Below are positions 35,801 to 48,012 of a stretch of 64,000 nucleotides of DNA, piece by piece (the first letter of the stretch is position 1; each line of letters opens with the position of its first letter). Both the position numbers and the translations under genes were made by a program. A model generated the notes under the pieces. The model made no database searches. It saw nothing but the letters and a program-made list of their open reading frames with translations, and had not been told where the DNA came from. The stretch is from positions 7,691,581 through 7,755,580 of the forward strand of contig NC_091369.1 of the NCBI RefSeq assembly GCF_038502225.1, read 5' to 3'. This DNA is from Cherax quadricarinatus. Its lineage: Eukaryota > Arthropoda > Malacostraca > Decapoda > Parastacidae.

Positions 35801-38800
35801 AACAACACCAGCCTAACAACACCAGACTAACAACACCAGCCTAAGAACACCAGCCTAAGAACACCAGCCTAACAACATCAGCCTAACAACACCAGACTAA
35901 CAACACCAGACTAACAACACCAGACTAACAACACCAGATTAACAACACCAGACTAACAACACCAGCCTAACAACACCAGCCTAACAACACCAGACTAACA
36001 ACACCAGACTAACAACACCAGACTAACAACACCAGCCTAACAACACCAGACTAACAACACCAGACTAGCAACACCAGACTAACAACACTAGCTAACAACA
36101 CCAGACTAACAACACCAGACTAACAACACCAGATTAACAACACCAGACTAACAACACCAGCCTAACAACACCAGCCTAACAACACCAGACTAACAACACC
36201 AGACTAACAACACCAGACTAACAACACCAGACTAACAACACCAGCCTAACAACACCAGACTAACAACACCAGACTAACAACACCAGACTAACAACACCAG
36301 ACTAACAACACCAGACTAACAACACCAGCCTAACAACACCAGACTAACAACACCAGACTAACAACACCAGACTAACAACACCAGACTAACAACACCAGAC
36401 TAACAACACCAGACTAACAACACCAGCCTAACAACACCAGACTAACAACACCAGACTAACAACACCAGACTAACAACACCAGCCTAACAACACCAGCCTA
36501 ACAACACCAGACTAACAACACCAGACTAACAACACAGACTAACAACACCTAACAACACCAGACTAACAACACCAGACTAACAACACCAGACTAACAACAC
36601 CAGACTAACAACACAACAGAGACTAACAACACCAGACTAACAACACCAGCCTAACAACACCAGACTAACAACACCAGACTAACAACACCAGACTAACAAC
36701 ACCAGACTAACAACACCAGACTAACAACACCAGACTAACAACACCAGACTAACAACACCAGACTAACAACACCAGACTAACAACACCAGTCTAACAACAC
36801 CAGCCTAACAACACCAGCCTAACAACACTAGCCTAACAACAGACTAACAACACCAGAATAACAACACCAGACTAACAACACCAGACTAACAGCACCAGAC
36901 TAACAACACCAGCCTAACAACACCAGACTAACAACACCAGGCTAACAACACCAGCCTAACAACACCAGACTATCAACACCAGACTAACAACACCAGACGA
37001 ACATCACCAGACTAACAACACCAGACTAAGAACACCAGACTAACAACACCAGACTAACAACACCAGCCTAACAACATCAGACTAACAACACCAGACAAAC
37101 AACACCAGACTTACAACACCAGCCTAACAACACCAGACTAACAACACCAGACTAACAACACCAGACTAACAACACCAACCTAACAACACCAGAATAACAA
37201 CACCAGACTAACAACACCAGACTAACAACACCAGACTAACAACACCAGACTAACAACACCAGACTAACAACGCCAGCCTAACAACAACAGACTAACAACA
37301 CCAGACTAACAACACCAGACTAACAACACCAGACTAACAACACCAGCCTAACAACATCAAACTAACAACTCCAGACTAACAACACCAGCCTAACAACACC
37401 AGACTAACAACACCAGACTAACAACACCAGACTAACAACACCAGACTAACAACACCAGCCTAACAACACCAGACTAACAACACCAGCCTAACAACACCAG
37501 ACTAACAACACCAGACTAACAACACCAGACTAACAACACCAGCCTAACAACACCAGACTAACAACACCAGACTAACAACACCAGACTAACAACACCAGAC
37601 TAACAACACCAGCCTAACAACACTAGACTAACAACACCAGCCTAAGAACACCAGCCTAAGAACACCAGCCTTACAACACCAGCCTAACAACACCAGACTA
37701 ACCCCACCAGCCTAACAACACCAGACTAACAACACAAGCCTAACAACACCAGACTAACAACACCAGCCTAACAACACCAGCCTAACAACACCAGACTAAC
37801 AACACCAGCCTAAGAACACCAGCCTAACAACACCAGCCTAACAACACCAGCCTAACAACACCAGACTAACAACACCAGACTAACAACACCAGACTAACAA
37901 CACCAGACTAACAACACCAGACTAACAACACCAGACTAACAACACCAGCCTAACAACACCAGACTAACAACACCAGACTAACAACACCAGACTAACAACA
38001 CCAGCCTAACAACACCAGACTAACAACACCAGACTAACAACACCAGCCTAATAACACCAGACTAACAACACCAGACTAACAACACCAGTCTAACAACACC
38101 AGACTAACAACACTAGACTAACAACACCAGCCTAACAACACCAGACTAACAACACCAGACTAACAACACCAGACTAACAACTCCAGACTAACAACACCAG
38201 ACTAACAACACCAGACTAACAACACCAGACTAACAACACCAGACTAACAACACCAGACTAACGACACCAGCCTAACAACACCAGCCTAACAACACCAGCC
38301 TAACAACACCAGACTAACAACACCAGACAAAGAACACCAGACTAACAACACCAGACTAACAACACCAGACTAACAACACCAGACTAACAACACCAGCCTA
38401 ACAACACCAGACTAGCAACACCAGCCTAACAACATTAGCCTAACAACACCAGACTAACAACACCAGCCTAATAACACCAGACTAACAACACCAGCCTAAC
38501 AACACGAGCCTAACAACACCAGACTAACAACACCAGACTAACAACACCAGACTAACAACACAAGCCTAACAACACCAGCCTAACAACACCAGACTAACAA
38601 CACCAGACTAACAACACCAGACTAACAACACCAGACTAACAACACCAGACTAACAACACCAGCCTAACAACACCAGCCTAACAACACCAGACTAACAACA
38701 CCAGACTAACAACACAAGACTAACAACACAAGACTAACAACACCAGACTAACAACACCAGCCTAACAACACCAGCCTAACAACACCAGCCTAACAACACT

Positions 38801-39265
38801 AGCCTAACAACACCAGACTAACAACACCAGCCTAATAACACCAGACTAACAACACCAGCCTAACAACACCAGCCTAACAACACCAGACTAACAACACCAG
38901 ACTAACAACACCAGACTAACAACACCAGCCTAACAACACCAGACTAACAACACCAGACTAACAACACCAGCCTAACAACACCAGACTAACAACACCAGAC
39001 TAACAACACCAGACTAACAACACCAGACTAACAACACCAGACTAACAACACCAGACTAACAACACCAGACTAACAACACCAGACTAACAACACCAGACTA
39101 ACAACACCAGACTAACAACACCAGCCTAACAACACCAGACTAACAACACCAGACTAACAACACCAGACTAACAACACCAGACTAGCAACACCAGCCTAAC
39201 AACACCAGACTAACAACACCAGACTAACAACACCAGCCTAACAACACCAGACTAACAACACTAGC
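32880..39265. repeat. 14-bp satellite-like array, about 455 copies
   Basis: Unit ACTAACAACACCAG, freely mixed with CCTAACAACACCAG. G is rare on the plus strand. Stops occur in every frame, so it is not coding. Marked variant blocks are repeated at set distances: 32998 against 33880 (882 bp, 63 units) and 34861 against 35239 (378 bp, 27 units), showing block duplication. Off-length units appear near 36090 and 36530-36620. Confidence 0.97.
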
Positions 39266-39490
39266 TAAGAACACCAACTCAATATTTTTAGCTCATGTCA
39301 CTATTTTTTACAGCGGGAAGCGTCAACTGAAACAGTAGTTAAATATTTGTACACATTTCCTGGACAGTGCCAGAGTGTGTCTCTCTATCATTTTTGACAC
39401 AGTGCCAAATTTAATTACAAGGTAAATTCTTATAATGGATGGAGGGATAACACAGAGGCAATTAATGGATTTTATCCCTAACCCATACAT
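39266..39490. other. Unique spacer
   Basis: About 225 bp of non-repeated sequence with no gene recognised. Confidence 0.5.
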
Positions 39491-39529
39491 GTGGACGTTG
39501 ATGTTATTGCTGTTGCTTCTGTTGTTATG

Positions 39530-40748
39530 ATGCTTGTGTTTCTGTCACTTATACTGGTGTTTCTGACGCTTATACTGGTGTTTCTGACGCTTATACTGGT
39601 GTTTCTGACGCTTATACTGGTGTTTCTGACGCTTATACTGGTGTTTCTGACGCTTATACTGGTGTTTCTGTCACTTATACTGGTGTTTCTGTCACTTATA
39701 CTGGGGTTTCTGTCACTATGCTTGTGTTTCTACCACTTATACTGGTGTTTCTATCACTTATACTGGTGTTTCTGTCACTTATACTAGTGTTTCTGTAACT
39801 TATACTTGTGTTTCTGTCACTTATACTAGTGTTTCTCTCACTTATGCTTGTGTTTCTAAACTTATACTGGTGTTTCTATCACTTATACTGGTGTTTCTGT
39901 CACTTATACTTGTGTTTCTGTCACTTATACTAGAGTTTCTGTAACTTATACTGGGGTTTCTGTCACTAATGCTTGTTTCTGTCATTTATACTGGTGTTTC
40001 TGACACTTATGCTGGTGTTTCTGACACACATACTGGTGTTTCTGTCACTTATGCTTGTGTTTCTGTCACTTATGCTTGTGTTTCTGTCACTTATACTTGT
40101 GTTTCTGTCACTTATGCTTGTGTTTCTGTCACTTATACTTGTGTTTCTGTCACTCATACTGGTGTTTCTGTCACTTATACTTGTGTTTCTGTCACTCATA
40201 CTGGTGTTTCTGTCACTTATATTTGTGTTTCTGTCACTTACACTTGTGTTTCTGTCACTTATACTGGTGTTTCTGACACTTATACTGGTGTTTCTGTCAC
40301 TTATGCTTGTGTTTCTATCACTTATACTGGTGTTTCTGTTACTTACGCTTGTGTTTCTATCACTTATACTGGTGTTTCTGTCACTTATACTGGTGTTTCT
40401 GTCACTTATACTGGGGTTTCTGTAACTTGTGTTTGTGTTTCTGTCACTTATACTTGTGTTTCTGTCACTTATACTGGTGTTTCTGTCACTTATACTGGGG
40501 TTTTTGTAACTTGTGCTTGTGTTTCTGTCACTTACACTTGTGTTTCTGTCACTTATGCTGGTGTTTCTGTCACTTATACTGGGGTTTCTGTCACTTATGC
40601 TTGTGTTTCTATCACTTATACTGGTGTTTCTGTCACTTATACTGGGGTTTCTGTCACTTATACTGGGGTTTCTGTCACTTGTGCTTGTGTTTCTAAACTT
40701 ATACTGGTGTTTCTATCACTTATACTGGTGTTTGTCACTTATACTTGA
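39530..40748. repeat. 21-bp minisatellite, about 58 copies
   Basis: Unit CTTATACTGGTGTTTCTGTC plus A, with GCTTGTG and ACTTGTG variants. The period is seven codons, so the three plus frames stay open for long stretches as repeats of YTGVSVT, LILVFLS or HLYWCFC. This is a by-product. Confidence 0.96.
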
Positions 40749-40809
40749 GTGTTTTTTTAGCCTACCCTCCTACGGATACTCTGTACTGTCTTCCTGGACA
40801 CCTCTGATA

Positions 40810-40895
40810 GGAAGAAAAGGAGGAAGAGGAACGGGAGAAGGAAGAGGAAGAGGCGGAGGCGGAGGAGGAGGAGGAGAAGGAGGAGGAGACGAATG
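40810..40895. repeat. GGA-rich purine tract
   Basis: (GGA)n-like, almost pure purine on the plus strand. Confidence 0.9.
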
Positions 40896-41000
40896 AAACA
40901 AATAAACACTGAACTAAACATTTAAACATCCACCAAGCTTCGCGAAAGACAAAAGTGTAAAGCACACGTCAGGGTTTAACTTTGAGTCTGACTCTAAGTT

Positions 41001-41101
41001 GTGGAGTATACTGCTCCACCGTCACAGGTGGAGTATACTGCTCCACCGTCACAGGTGGAGTATACTGCTCCACCGTCACAGGTGGAGTATACTGCTCCAC
41101 C
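41001..41101. repeat. 27-bp tandem repeat with hairpin unit, 4 copies
   Basis: Each unit holds GTGGAGTATACTGCTCCAC, which folds on itself, followed by CGTCACAG. The last copy keeps only the hairpin part. Confidence 0.93.
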
Positions 41102-41105
41102 TGTT

Positions 41106-41230
41106 CTTGTGTTCTTAGTGGCCACTAGGCCACTAAGAACACAAGAGAGGAGGAACACTGCAGCCGGCCTAGTGGCTAATAAATCAGCCACTAGGCCGGC
41201 TGCAGTGTTCCTCCTATCTTGTGTTCTTAT
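41106..41230. repeat. Two adjacent perfect palindromes
   Basis: First: arms 41106-41123 and 41128-41145 (18 bp, CTTGTGTTCTTAGTGGCC, loop ACTA). Second: arms 41148-41177 and 41186-41215 (30 bp, starting AGGAGGAACACTGCAGCC, loop AATAAATC). CTTGTGTTCTTA recurs after the second. Confidence 0.95.
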
Positions 41231-41375
41231 GTAAGTCAAGTATTAACGTTCACCCTAGCAGGAGGTGGAGAAATATGTGCCAGTAATTTCCACGGTAACC
41301 AGATGGGAGAGTAAACAAACAAGGGCATCTGGTGAAGCAGTCAAAGATGGAGGGAGTGAGGGATGAAGTAGTGAA

Positions 41376-41480
41376 GGAAGGAGTGATATGAGTAAGTGAA
41401 GGAGCTAGTGAATGAGTGAGTGAAGGAACGAGTGAAGGAACGAGTGAAGGAATGAGTGAAGGAACGAGTGAAGGAGTGGT
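41376..41480. repeat. Short GAGTGAAGGAAC tandem repeat
   Basis: Units of 12-13 bp, about 6-7 copies, imperfect. Confidence 0.8.
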
Positions 41481-42130
41481 AAGAGTTCAATATCCACAGC
41501 TGCCTGACACTGACAAAGTCAACAGATTTCAACTCCAGCGAGACCAAAACATCGTCCAACATTTCGTCTCGAATACCCAGCAGAAAGACAGTGGAGGACC
41601 TTCGTGTACCACACAACACTGATGCCTCAGTGTCAGACTAGACATAGGAAACGAAAGTAACATGGAAAAAATAAACATCTCAGACAATTCTGGGGCGCGT
41701 CAGTGCTCCTGTCTCCTAATAACATTCTCAGTTTTCCCCTATAAGCTACCATGTCCACAATTACTGTTGCAATTGCTTTGCCTGCTTTCGTAAGGTGAAG
41801 TCCAGGATCTTTGCATCATTCATGCCTTAACAAATCTAACAGATCTTTGAGGACAGTTGGATTCCACAGGTCTGTGCTGTGCTTAGACACCACAGACCTC
41901 TCTGTATTGTTATTGATAGGGACACTTACGTGCCCCTTACCATCACAAAGTGGTACGTACGCTTCCCTACGTACAGAAGGTTTGACCTCGCGAGGGTGTG
42001 ACGATACATTAGCCATGATGAGTTAACCATGATGAGATGACAAGCCAGGGATGCTGACTGATCCAGTGGCTGATGACGACTGGATGACACCTGACCCAGT
42101 CCTCCTGGAGAGTAAATTATTACATTGCTG
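41481..42130. other. Unique region, one unassigned minus-strand open frame
   Basis: The minus strand 41816-42016 is open for 66 codons (PLCDGKGHVSVPINNN, TDLWNPTVLKDLLDLLRHE). It begins at ATG and ends at a stop. I do not recognise a family. It could be a terminal exon, a retroelement remnant or chance. Confidence 0.35.
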
Positions 42131-42139
42131 ATGTGACGC

Positions 42140-42520
42140 ATATGGACACCAAGGGAACACCAGGAGAACAATACCAGGAACACTGTGAGGAACACCAGGG
42201 GAACACTACCAGGAACACTGTGAGGAACACCAGGGGAACACTACCAGGAACACTGTGAGGAACACCAGGGGAACACTACCAGGAACACTGTGAGGAACAC
42301 CAGGGGAACACTACCAGGAACACTGTGAGGAACACCAGGGGAACACTACCAGGAACACTGTGAGGAACACCAGGGGAACACTACCAGGAACACTGTGAGG
42401 AACACCAGGGGAACACTACCAGGAACACTGTGAGGAACACCAAGGGAACACTACCAGGAACACTGTGAGGAACACCAGGGGAACACTACCAGGAACACTG
42501 TGAGGAACACCAGGGTAACA
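42140..42520. repeat. 35-bp minisatellite, about 10 copies
   Basis: Unit contains AGGAACACTGTGAGGAACAC and CAGGGGAACACTACC. The copies are nearly identical, so the array is recent. Confidence 0.95.
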
Positions 42521-42521
42521 C

Positions 42522-42746
42522 CACTGTAAATACTTCCTTAAATCTCATGTTGAGCTCCTCGCATACTTCTTGATCGTTTCTTGTGAACTCCCCACCTTCT
42601 TTCCTCAGCCTGAATACCTGGTCCGTGACTGTTGTCTTCGTCCCTGATGTGGCTATACAACAGCTTCGAGTCAGACTTGACTTTTGATGCTATGTCGTTT
42701 TCGTACTGTGGCTGGGCCTCCCTCCTTATCTGTGTATACTTGTTTC

Positions 42747-42747
<1 letters not shown>
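42522..42747 (-). mobile_element. Internal fragment of family C LINE
   Basis: The minus strand reads YTQIRREAQPQYENDIASKV and SKLLYSHIR, matching the linker of the copy at 24.5-24.75 kb, with one frame change after YSHIR. Its 5' end abuts the adjacent (AC)n tract, and its 3' side is cut off by the 35-bp minisatellite. Confidence 0.85.

Positions 42748-42820
<73 letters not shown>
42748..42820. repeat. (TG)n microsatellite
   Basis: About 35 units. On the minus strand it is (AC)n directly upstream of a family C fragment. Confidence 0.96.
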
Positions 42821-42821
<1 letters not shown>

Positions 42822-43165
42822 TGTACTCAACACAGTAATAAACAACGGTCTTTGAATAAAAAGAACAGATAGAGGGTGACTGGACTCGTTGTCCTGGCAT
42901 GTACCATCTTAAGCGCACCTGACACAACCATTACCAAGATCTCGTCACAAGTGGATGGGCCTCCTTTATTTTATTTTAATCACGTTCTCCTCCTCCTCTT
43001 CTTCTTCTTCCTGTTCCTACTCCTCCATCCCTGTACTTACTGAATCCCTTTCCACCCTTATCCTTTTTTCTTTCTCTCAAAAACCAGAGGATCAGGTCAT
43101 TGAAGAGAAGTGAGGGAGTGAGGGAAGGAAGGGGAGGGGTAATGGAAGGATCAGAACGAGGTAAT
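42821..43165. other. Spacer
   Basis: CTCCTC- and GGGAGTGAGGGA-rich stretches, no gene recognised. Confidence 0.5.
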
Positions 43166-43169
43166 GTCA

Positions 43170-43325
43170 ACAACCCAACCACCACCACCACCAACAACAA
43201 CACCTTCACCACCAGTACCACCACCACCACCACCACCACCACCACCACCACCACCACCTCCACCACCACCACCACCACCACCACCACCACCACCACCACC
43301 ACCACCACCAACACCAACACCAGCA
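43170..43325. repeat. (CCA)n microsatellite
   Basis: About 50 units with AAC and TCC interruptions. Confidence 0.95.
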
Positions 43326-43660
43326 AGACAGCCACCAGACTGGACCACCAGCACCACCCAGCCAACCACCAGACTGGGCCACCAGCGACATGAGAGGAAC
43401 AAGGAAGGGCACTCATGGTGGTAGCAATCTCTCAGACGCTGGTGTGATGCTCACACGCGGGACGCCACACACACTCTCTCACATTCTTGAAAAATATCTT
43501 TCACTACATCCCTCAATAGTAGAGAGGAGAGATGAATGAGAAGAGGGTGCAGGGGTAAGAAGCAAAGGAGGAGGAGGAGGAGGAGGAAGAGGTGATGGAA
43601 GCAAGTGAGAGTTTCACAGTAAAGGCTTAGCAAGGAGTATCGAGTGATTTTGTTTTGAAT
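43326..43660. other. Spacer
   Basis: No gene recognised. Contains a short GGA run at 43567-43590. Confidence 0.5.
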
Positions 43661-43664
43661 GGGT

Positions 43665-43750
43665 GAGATAGATAGACAGACAGATAGATAGATAGACAGA
43701 TAGATAGATAGATGGATAGGTAGATAGACAGATAGAGAGATAGAGAGAGA
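43665..43750. repeat. GATA/GACA tetranucleotide repeat
   Basis: Mixed GATA and GACA units, about 20 in all. Confidence 0.9.
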
Positions 43751-44044
43751 CTACAGCTAGTCTTCATGACACAAACACTTATGCACTAAATCAACACAAT
43801 ATCACTCACGCTACCAGACTTACCCTGACAGAGGGCGACAAACATAGAAGGAAATGATTCGAAGCAGCCACCATCAGGAGACAACACCATCGAGCAGAAT
43901 CAGATCACTTTCACCCCACTGTTACATTGACGTTACCAAATACTGATAATTAGTATTTTTTATGAGCTCTGGGAATTATCTGAAGATTTGATAAGGCTCA
44001 ATTGATCCCAATTTGAAAAAAATCTTATTTTGTCTCTTCTCAGA
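43751..44044. other. Unique spacer
   Basis: Nothing recognised. Confidence 0.5.
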
Positions 44045-45970
44045 TGTGATGTTGGGACTTGTTCACCCTGTGTGACCCCTGGGACTTGTTCACCCAGTGT
44101 GACCCCTGGGACTCGTTCACCCAGTGTGACCCCTGGGACTTGTTCACCCAGTGTGACCCCTGGGACTTGTTCACACAGTGTGACCCTGGGTCTTGTTCAC
44201 AGTGTGACCCTGGATCTTGTTCACACAGTGTGACCCTGAGTCTTGTTCACACAGTGTGACCCTGGGACTTGTTCACCCAGTGTGATCCTGAGACTTGTTC
44301 ACACAGTGTGACCCCTGGGACGTGTTCACCCAGTGTGACCCCTGGGACTTGTTCACACAGTATGACTCTGGGACTTGTTCACCCAGTGTGACCCCTGGAA
44401 TTTGTTCACACAGTGTGACCCTGGGACTTGTTCACCCAGTGTGACCCCTGGGACTTGTTCACCCAGTGTGACCCCTGGGTCTTGTTCACCCAGTGTGACC
44501 CCTGGGTCTTGCTTACCCAGTGTGACCCTGGTTCTTGTTTACACAGTGTGACCCTGGGTCTTGTTCACACAGTGTGACCCTGGGTCTTGTTCACACAGTG
44601 TGACCCTAGTTCTTGTTTACACAGTGTGACCCTGGGTCTTGTTCACACAGTGTGACCCTGGAACTTGTTCACCCAGTGTGATCCTGGGACTTGTTCACAC
44701 AGTGTGACCCCTGGGACGTGGTCTTGTTCATACAGTGTGACTCTGGGCCTTGTTCACACAGTGTGACCCTGGGTCTTGTTCACACAGTGTGACCCTGGGT
44801 CTTGTTCGCACAGTGTGACCCTGGGTCTTGTTCACACAGTGTGACCCTGGGTCTTGTTCACACAGTGTGACCCTGGGTCTTGTTCACACAGTGTGACCCT
44901 GGGTCTTGTTCACAAAGTGTGACCCTGTGTCTTGTTCACACAGTGTGACCCTGGGTCTTGTTCACACAGTGTGACCCTGGGTCTTGTTTACGCAGTGTGA
45001 CCCTGGGTATTGTTCACACAGTGTGACCCCGGGTCTTGTTCACACAGTGTGACCCTGGATCTTGTTCACACAGTGTGACCCTGGGTCTTGTTCACACAGT
45101 GTGACCCTGGGTCTTGTTCACACAGTGTGACCCTGGGTCTTGTTCACACAGTGTGACCCTGGGTCTTGTTCACAAAGTGTGACCCTGTGTCTTGTTCACA
45201 CAGTGTGACCCTGGGTCTTGTTCACACAGTGTGACCCTGGGTCTTGTTCACACAGTGTGACCCTGGGTCTTGTTCACACAGTGTGACCCTGGGTCTTGTT
45301 CACACAGTGTGACCCTGGGTCTTGTTCACACAGTGTGACCCTGGGTCTTGTTCACACAGTGTGACCCTGGGTCTTGTTCACACAGTGTGACCCCTGGGAC
45401 GTGGTCTTGTTCACACAGTGTGACCCTGGGTCTTGTTCACACAGTGTGACCCTGGGTCTTGTTCACACAGTGTGACCCTGGGTCTTGTTCACACAGTGTG
45501 ACCCTGGGTCTTGTTCACACAGTGTGACCCTGGGTCTTGTTCACACAGTGTGACCCTGGGTCTTATTCACACAGTGTGACCCTGGGTCTTGTTCACACAG
45601 TGTGACCCTGGGTCTTGTTCACACAGTGTGACCCTGGGTCTTGTTCACACAGTGTGACCCTGGGTCTTGTTCACACAGTGTGACCCTGGGTCTTGTTCAC
45701 ACAGTGTGACCCTGGGTCTTGTTCACACAGTGTGACCCTGGGTCTTGTTCACACAGTGTGACCCTGGGTCTTGTTCACACAGTGTGACCCCTGGGACGTG
45801 GTCTTGTTCACACAGTGTGACCCTGGGTCTTGTTCACACAGTGTGACCCTGGGTCTTGTTCACACAGTGTGACCCTGGGTCTTGTTCACACAGTGTGACC
45901 CTGGGTCTTGTTCACACAGTGTGACCCTGGGTCTTGTTCACACAGTGTGACCCTGGGTCTTGTTCACACA
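44045..45970. repeat. 26-bp minisatellite, about 74 copies
   Basis: Unit core TTGTTCACACAGTGTGACCC with TGGGTC. The core TCACACAGTGTGA is a perfect dyad. The left part (to about 44550) is more varied, with CACCCAG units of 27-28 bp. A longer variant with GGGACGTGGTC occurs at about 44711, 45394 and 45791. Confidence 0.96.
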
Positions 45971-46034
45971 GCATCTTGCAAAGCTCCTCACTTGAAGACA
46001 ATGACGCAGTCCTGTGTATACAACCTCCTCATGC

Positions 46035-46735
46035 AGAACATACACACAGAGAGGTATATATCTCTCAGTGTATACACAGAGAGGTGTATATCTCTCAGTG
46101 TATACATACAGAGAGGTATATATCTCTCAGTGTATACACAGAGAGGTGTATATCTCTCAGTGTATACATACAGAGAGGTATATATCTCTCAGTGTATACA
46201 CAGAGAGGTATATGTCTCTCAGTGTATACATACAGAGAGGTATATATCTCTTAGTGTATGCACAGAGAGGTATATGTCTCTCAGTGTATACATACAGAGA
46301 GGTATATATCTCTCAGTGTATGCACAGAGAGGTATATGTCTCTCAGTGTATACATACAGAGAGGTATATATCCCTCAGTTTATACACAGAGAGGTATATA
46401 TCCCTCAGTGTATACACAGAGTGGTATATATCTCTCATTGTATACATACAGAGAGGTATATATCTCTCATTGTATACACAGAGAGGTATATATCTCTCAG
46501 TGTATACATACAGAGAGGTATATATCTCTCAGTGTGCACACACAGAGAGGTGTATATCTCTGAGTATATATACAATAGGTGTATATCTCTCAGTGTATAT
46601 ACACAGAGATGTATATATCTTTCAGAGTATACACAAAGAGGTGTGTATCTCTCACTGTATGCACACAGAGAAGTGTATATCTCAGAGAATATATACAAGA
46701 GGTGTACGTATTTCTCAGTGTATATACACTGAGAA
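46035..46735. repeat. 30/32-bp minisatellite, about 22 copies, partly a 62-bp dimer
   Basis: Core GAGAGGTATATATCTCTCAG (a dyad), joined alternately by TGTATACACA and TGTATACATACA. The right end (from about 46530) is degenerate. Confidence 0.94.
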
Positions 46736-47097
46736 CATGTGACATGCGGATCTTTAATGGCCGTAGTGAAGCAGGTAGAATTCAAACTCCATTAACCAAC
46801 CAACCCACATCCCTTCACCCTGGTAGTGGGTTTGGTTATTACATCCCAGAGGACCCCAGTTCGACCCCTAGACGAGGGTAGACGTAAGGGCAAGTCTCCT
46901 GTTACCTAACGGTTCGTGTTACCTAACTGTTCGTCTTTTCTAACGGTAAACAGGTATGTGGGAGTCAGCTGACTGAATGTCGTGGGTGGCATCCTGGGGA
47001 AGGGCAGGGGAATTTTATTCTGTCTGAAATAAGCCACCTTGATTGGGTTATGCTGGGTTATTAGTCTTCAGGGGAAAGTCAGGCAGTCTCATTCACT
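46736..47097. other. Unique spacer
   Basis: No gene recognised. A CAGTTCGACCCC phrase near 46857 may be a SINE scrap. Confidence 0.45.
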
Positions 47098-47126
47098 CTC
47101 ACTCACTCACTCACTCACTCACTCAC

Positions 47127-47200
<74 letters not shown>
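47098..47200. repeat. (CTCA)n and (CT)n microsatellite
   Basis: About 8 CTCA units, then about 33 CT units. Confidence 0.95.
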
Positions 47201-47690
47201 CCATTTTCTTACAGCTGAGAGGGTAAACTTTAATATATTACGTAAGTTTTATTCCTTGGCTTGCCACACCTCCTTATATTTCACTTACCTACTTTGCTTC
47301 CCTTTCTTCTTCTTTTCCAGTTTACTTCTTATTCTCGTCCTTCTCTCCTGTGCCTCCTCGTTGTTTTCTGTCTCCTCTTCCTGTTATTCCGTTGTTTAAT
47401 GTCCTCGTTAATAATCTTCTCTGTTTTATCTTCTTTCCTCTCTTCCTCCTTCTCTTCTTATTTATTCTCTTCTTCCTGATTTTGCTCTGCTCCTCCTCCA
47501 GCTCCTCCATTTCCTCCTCCTCCTCCAATCATCACTCACGCCTATTTCCATTCTGCAGTATTGCATTTAAAAACAAAGAAGCAAACGTGAATGAAACATG
47601 TTTTAGTGTTGTGTTGCGCGTCAAGGTCAGACGAGTGTGCGCACTGCTCGATAGATAAATAGACACATCTAATAAACAGAGATGCAGACA
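47201..47690. other. Pyrimidine-rich spacer
   Basis: CTTCTTC- and CTCCTCC-rich on the plus strand (about 47290-47530). Open frames here reflect base composition. Confidence 0.5.
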
Positions 47691-47692
47691 GA

Positions 47693-47880
47693 TAAGGTGG
47701 TCAGATTGATAGATATAATGCTAGACAGACATGTACATGGACTGTTAGATAGAGAGGGGGCCAGGCTGATAGATAGAATGCTAGACAGACATGTAATAGA
47801 CTGATAGATAGAGAGGTGGCCAGACTGATAGATAGAGAGGTGGCCAGACTGATAGATAGAGAGGTGGCCAGACTGAAAGG
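47693..47880. repeat. 24-bp GATAGATAGAGAGGTGGCCA repeat, 3-4 copies
   Basis: The unit continues GACT. A longer, diverged pair of related units (with ATGCTAGACAGACATG) precedes it. Confidence 0.88.
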
Positions 47881-47924
47881 TGAGGTAAACAAACAGGAGT
47901 GGACCAACAAACAAACTCTGGGGT

Positions 47925-47931
<7 letters not shown>

Positions 47932-48010
<79 letters not shown>
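47932..48010. repeat. (AC)n microsatellite
   Basis: About 39 units. Confidence 0.96.

Positions 48011-48012
<2 letters not shown>

Noticed and set aside
32880..39265. Telomere-like CCTAA within the 14-bp unit
   Set aside because: Arthropod telomeres are plain TTAGG/CCTAA repeats. Here CCTAA is part of a 14-bp unit and half the units read ACTAA.
45908..46742. Frames rich in YISLSVYTERYI
   Set aside because: Product of the 30/32-bp minisatellite.
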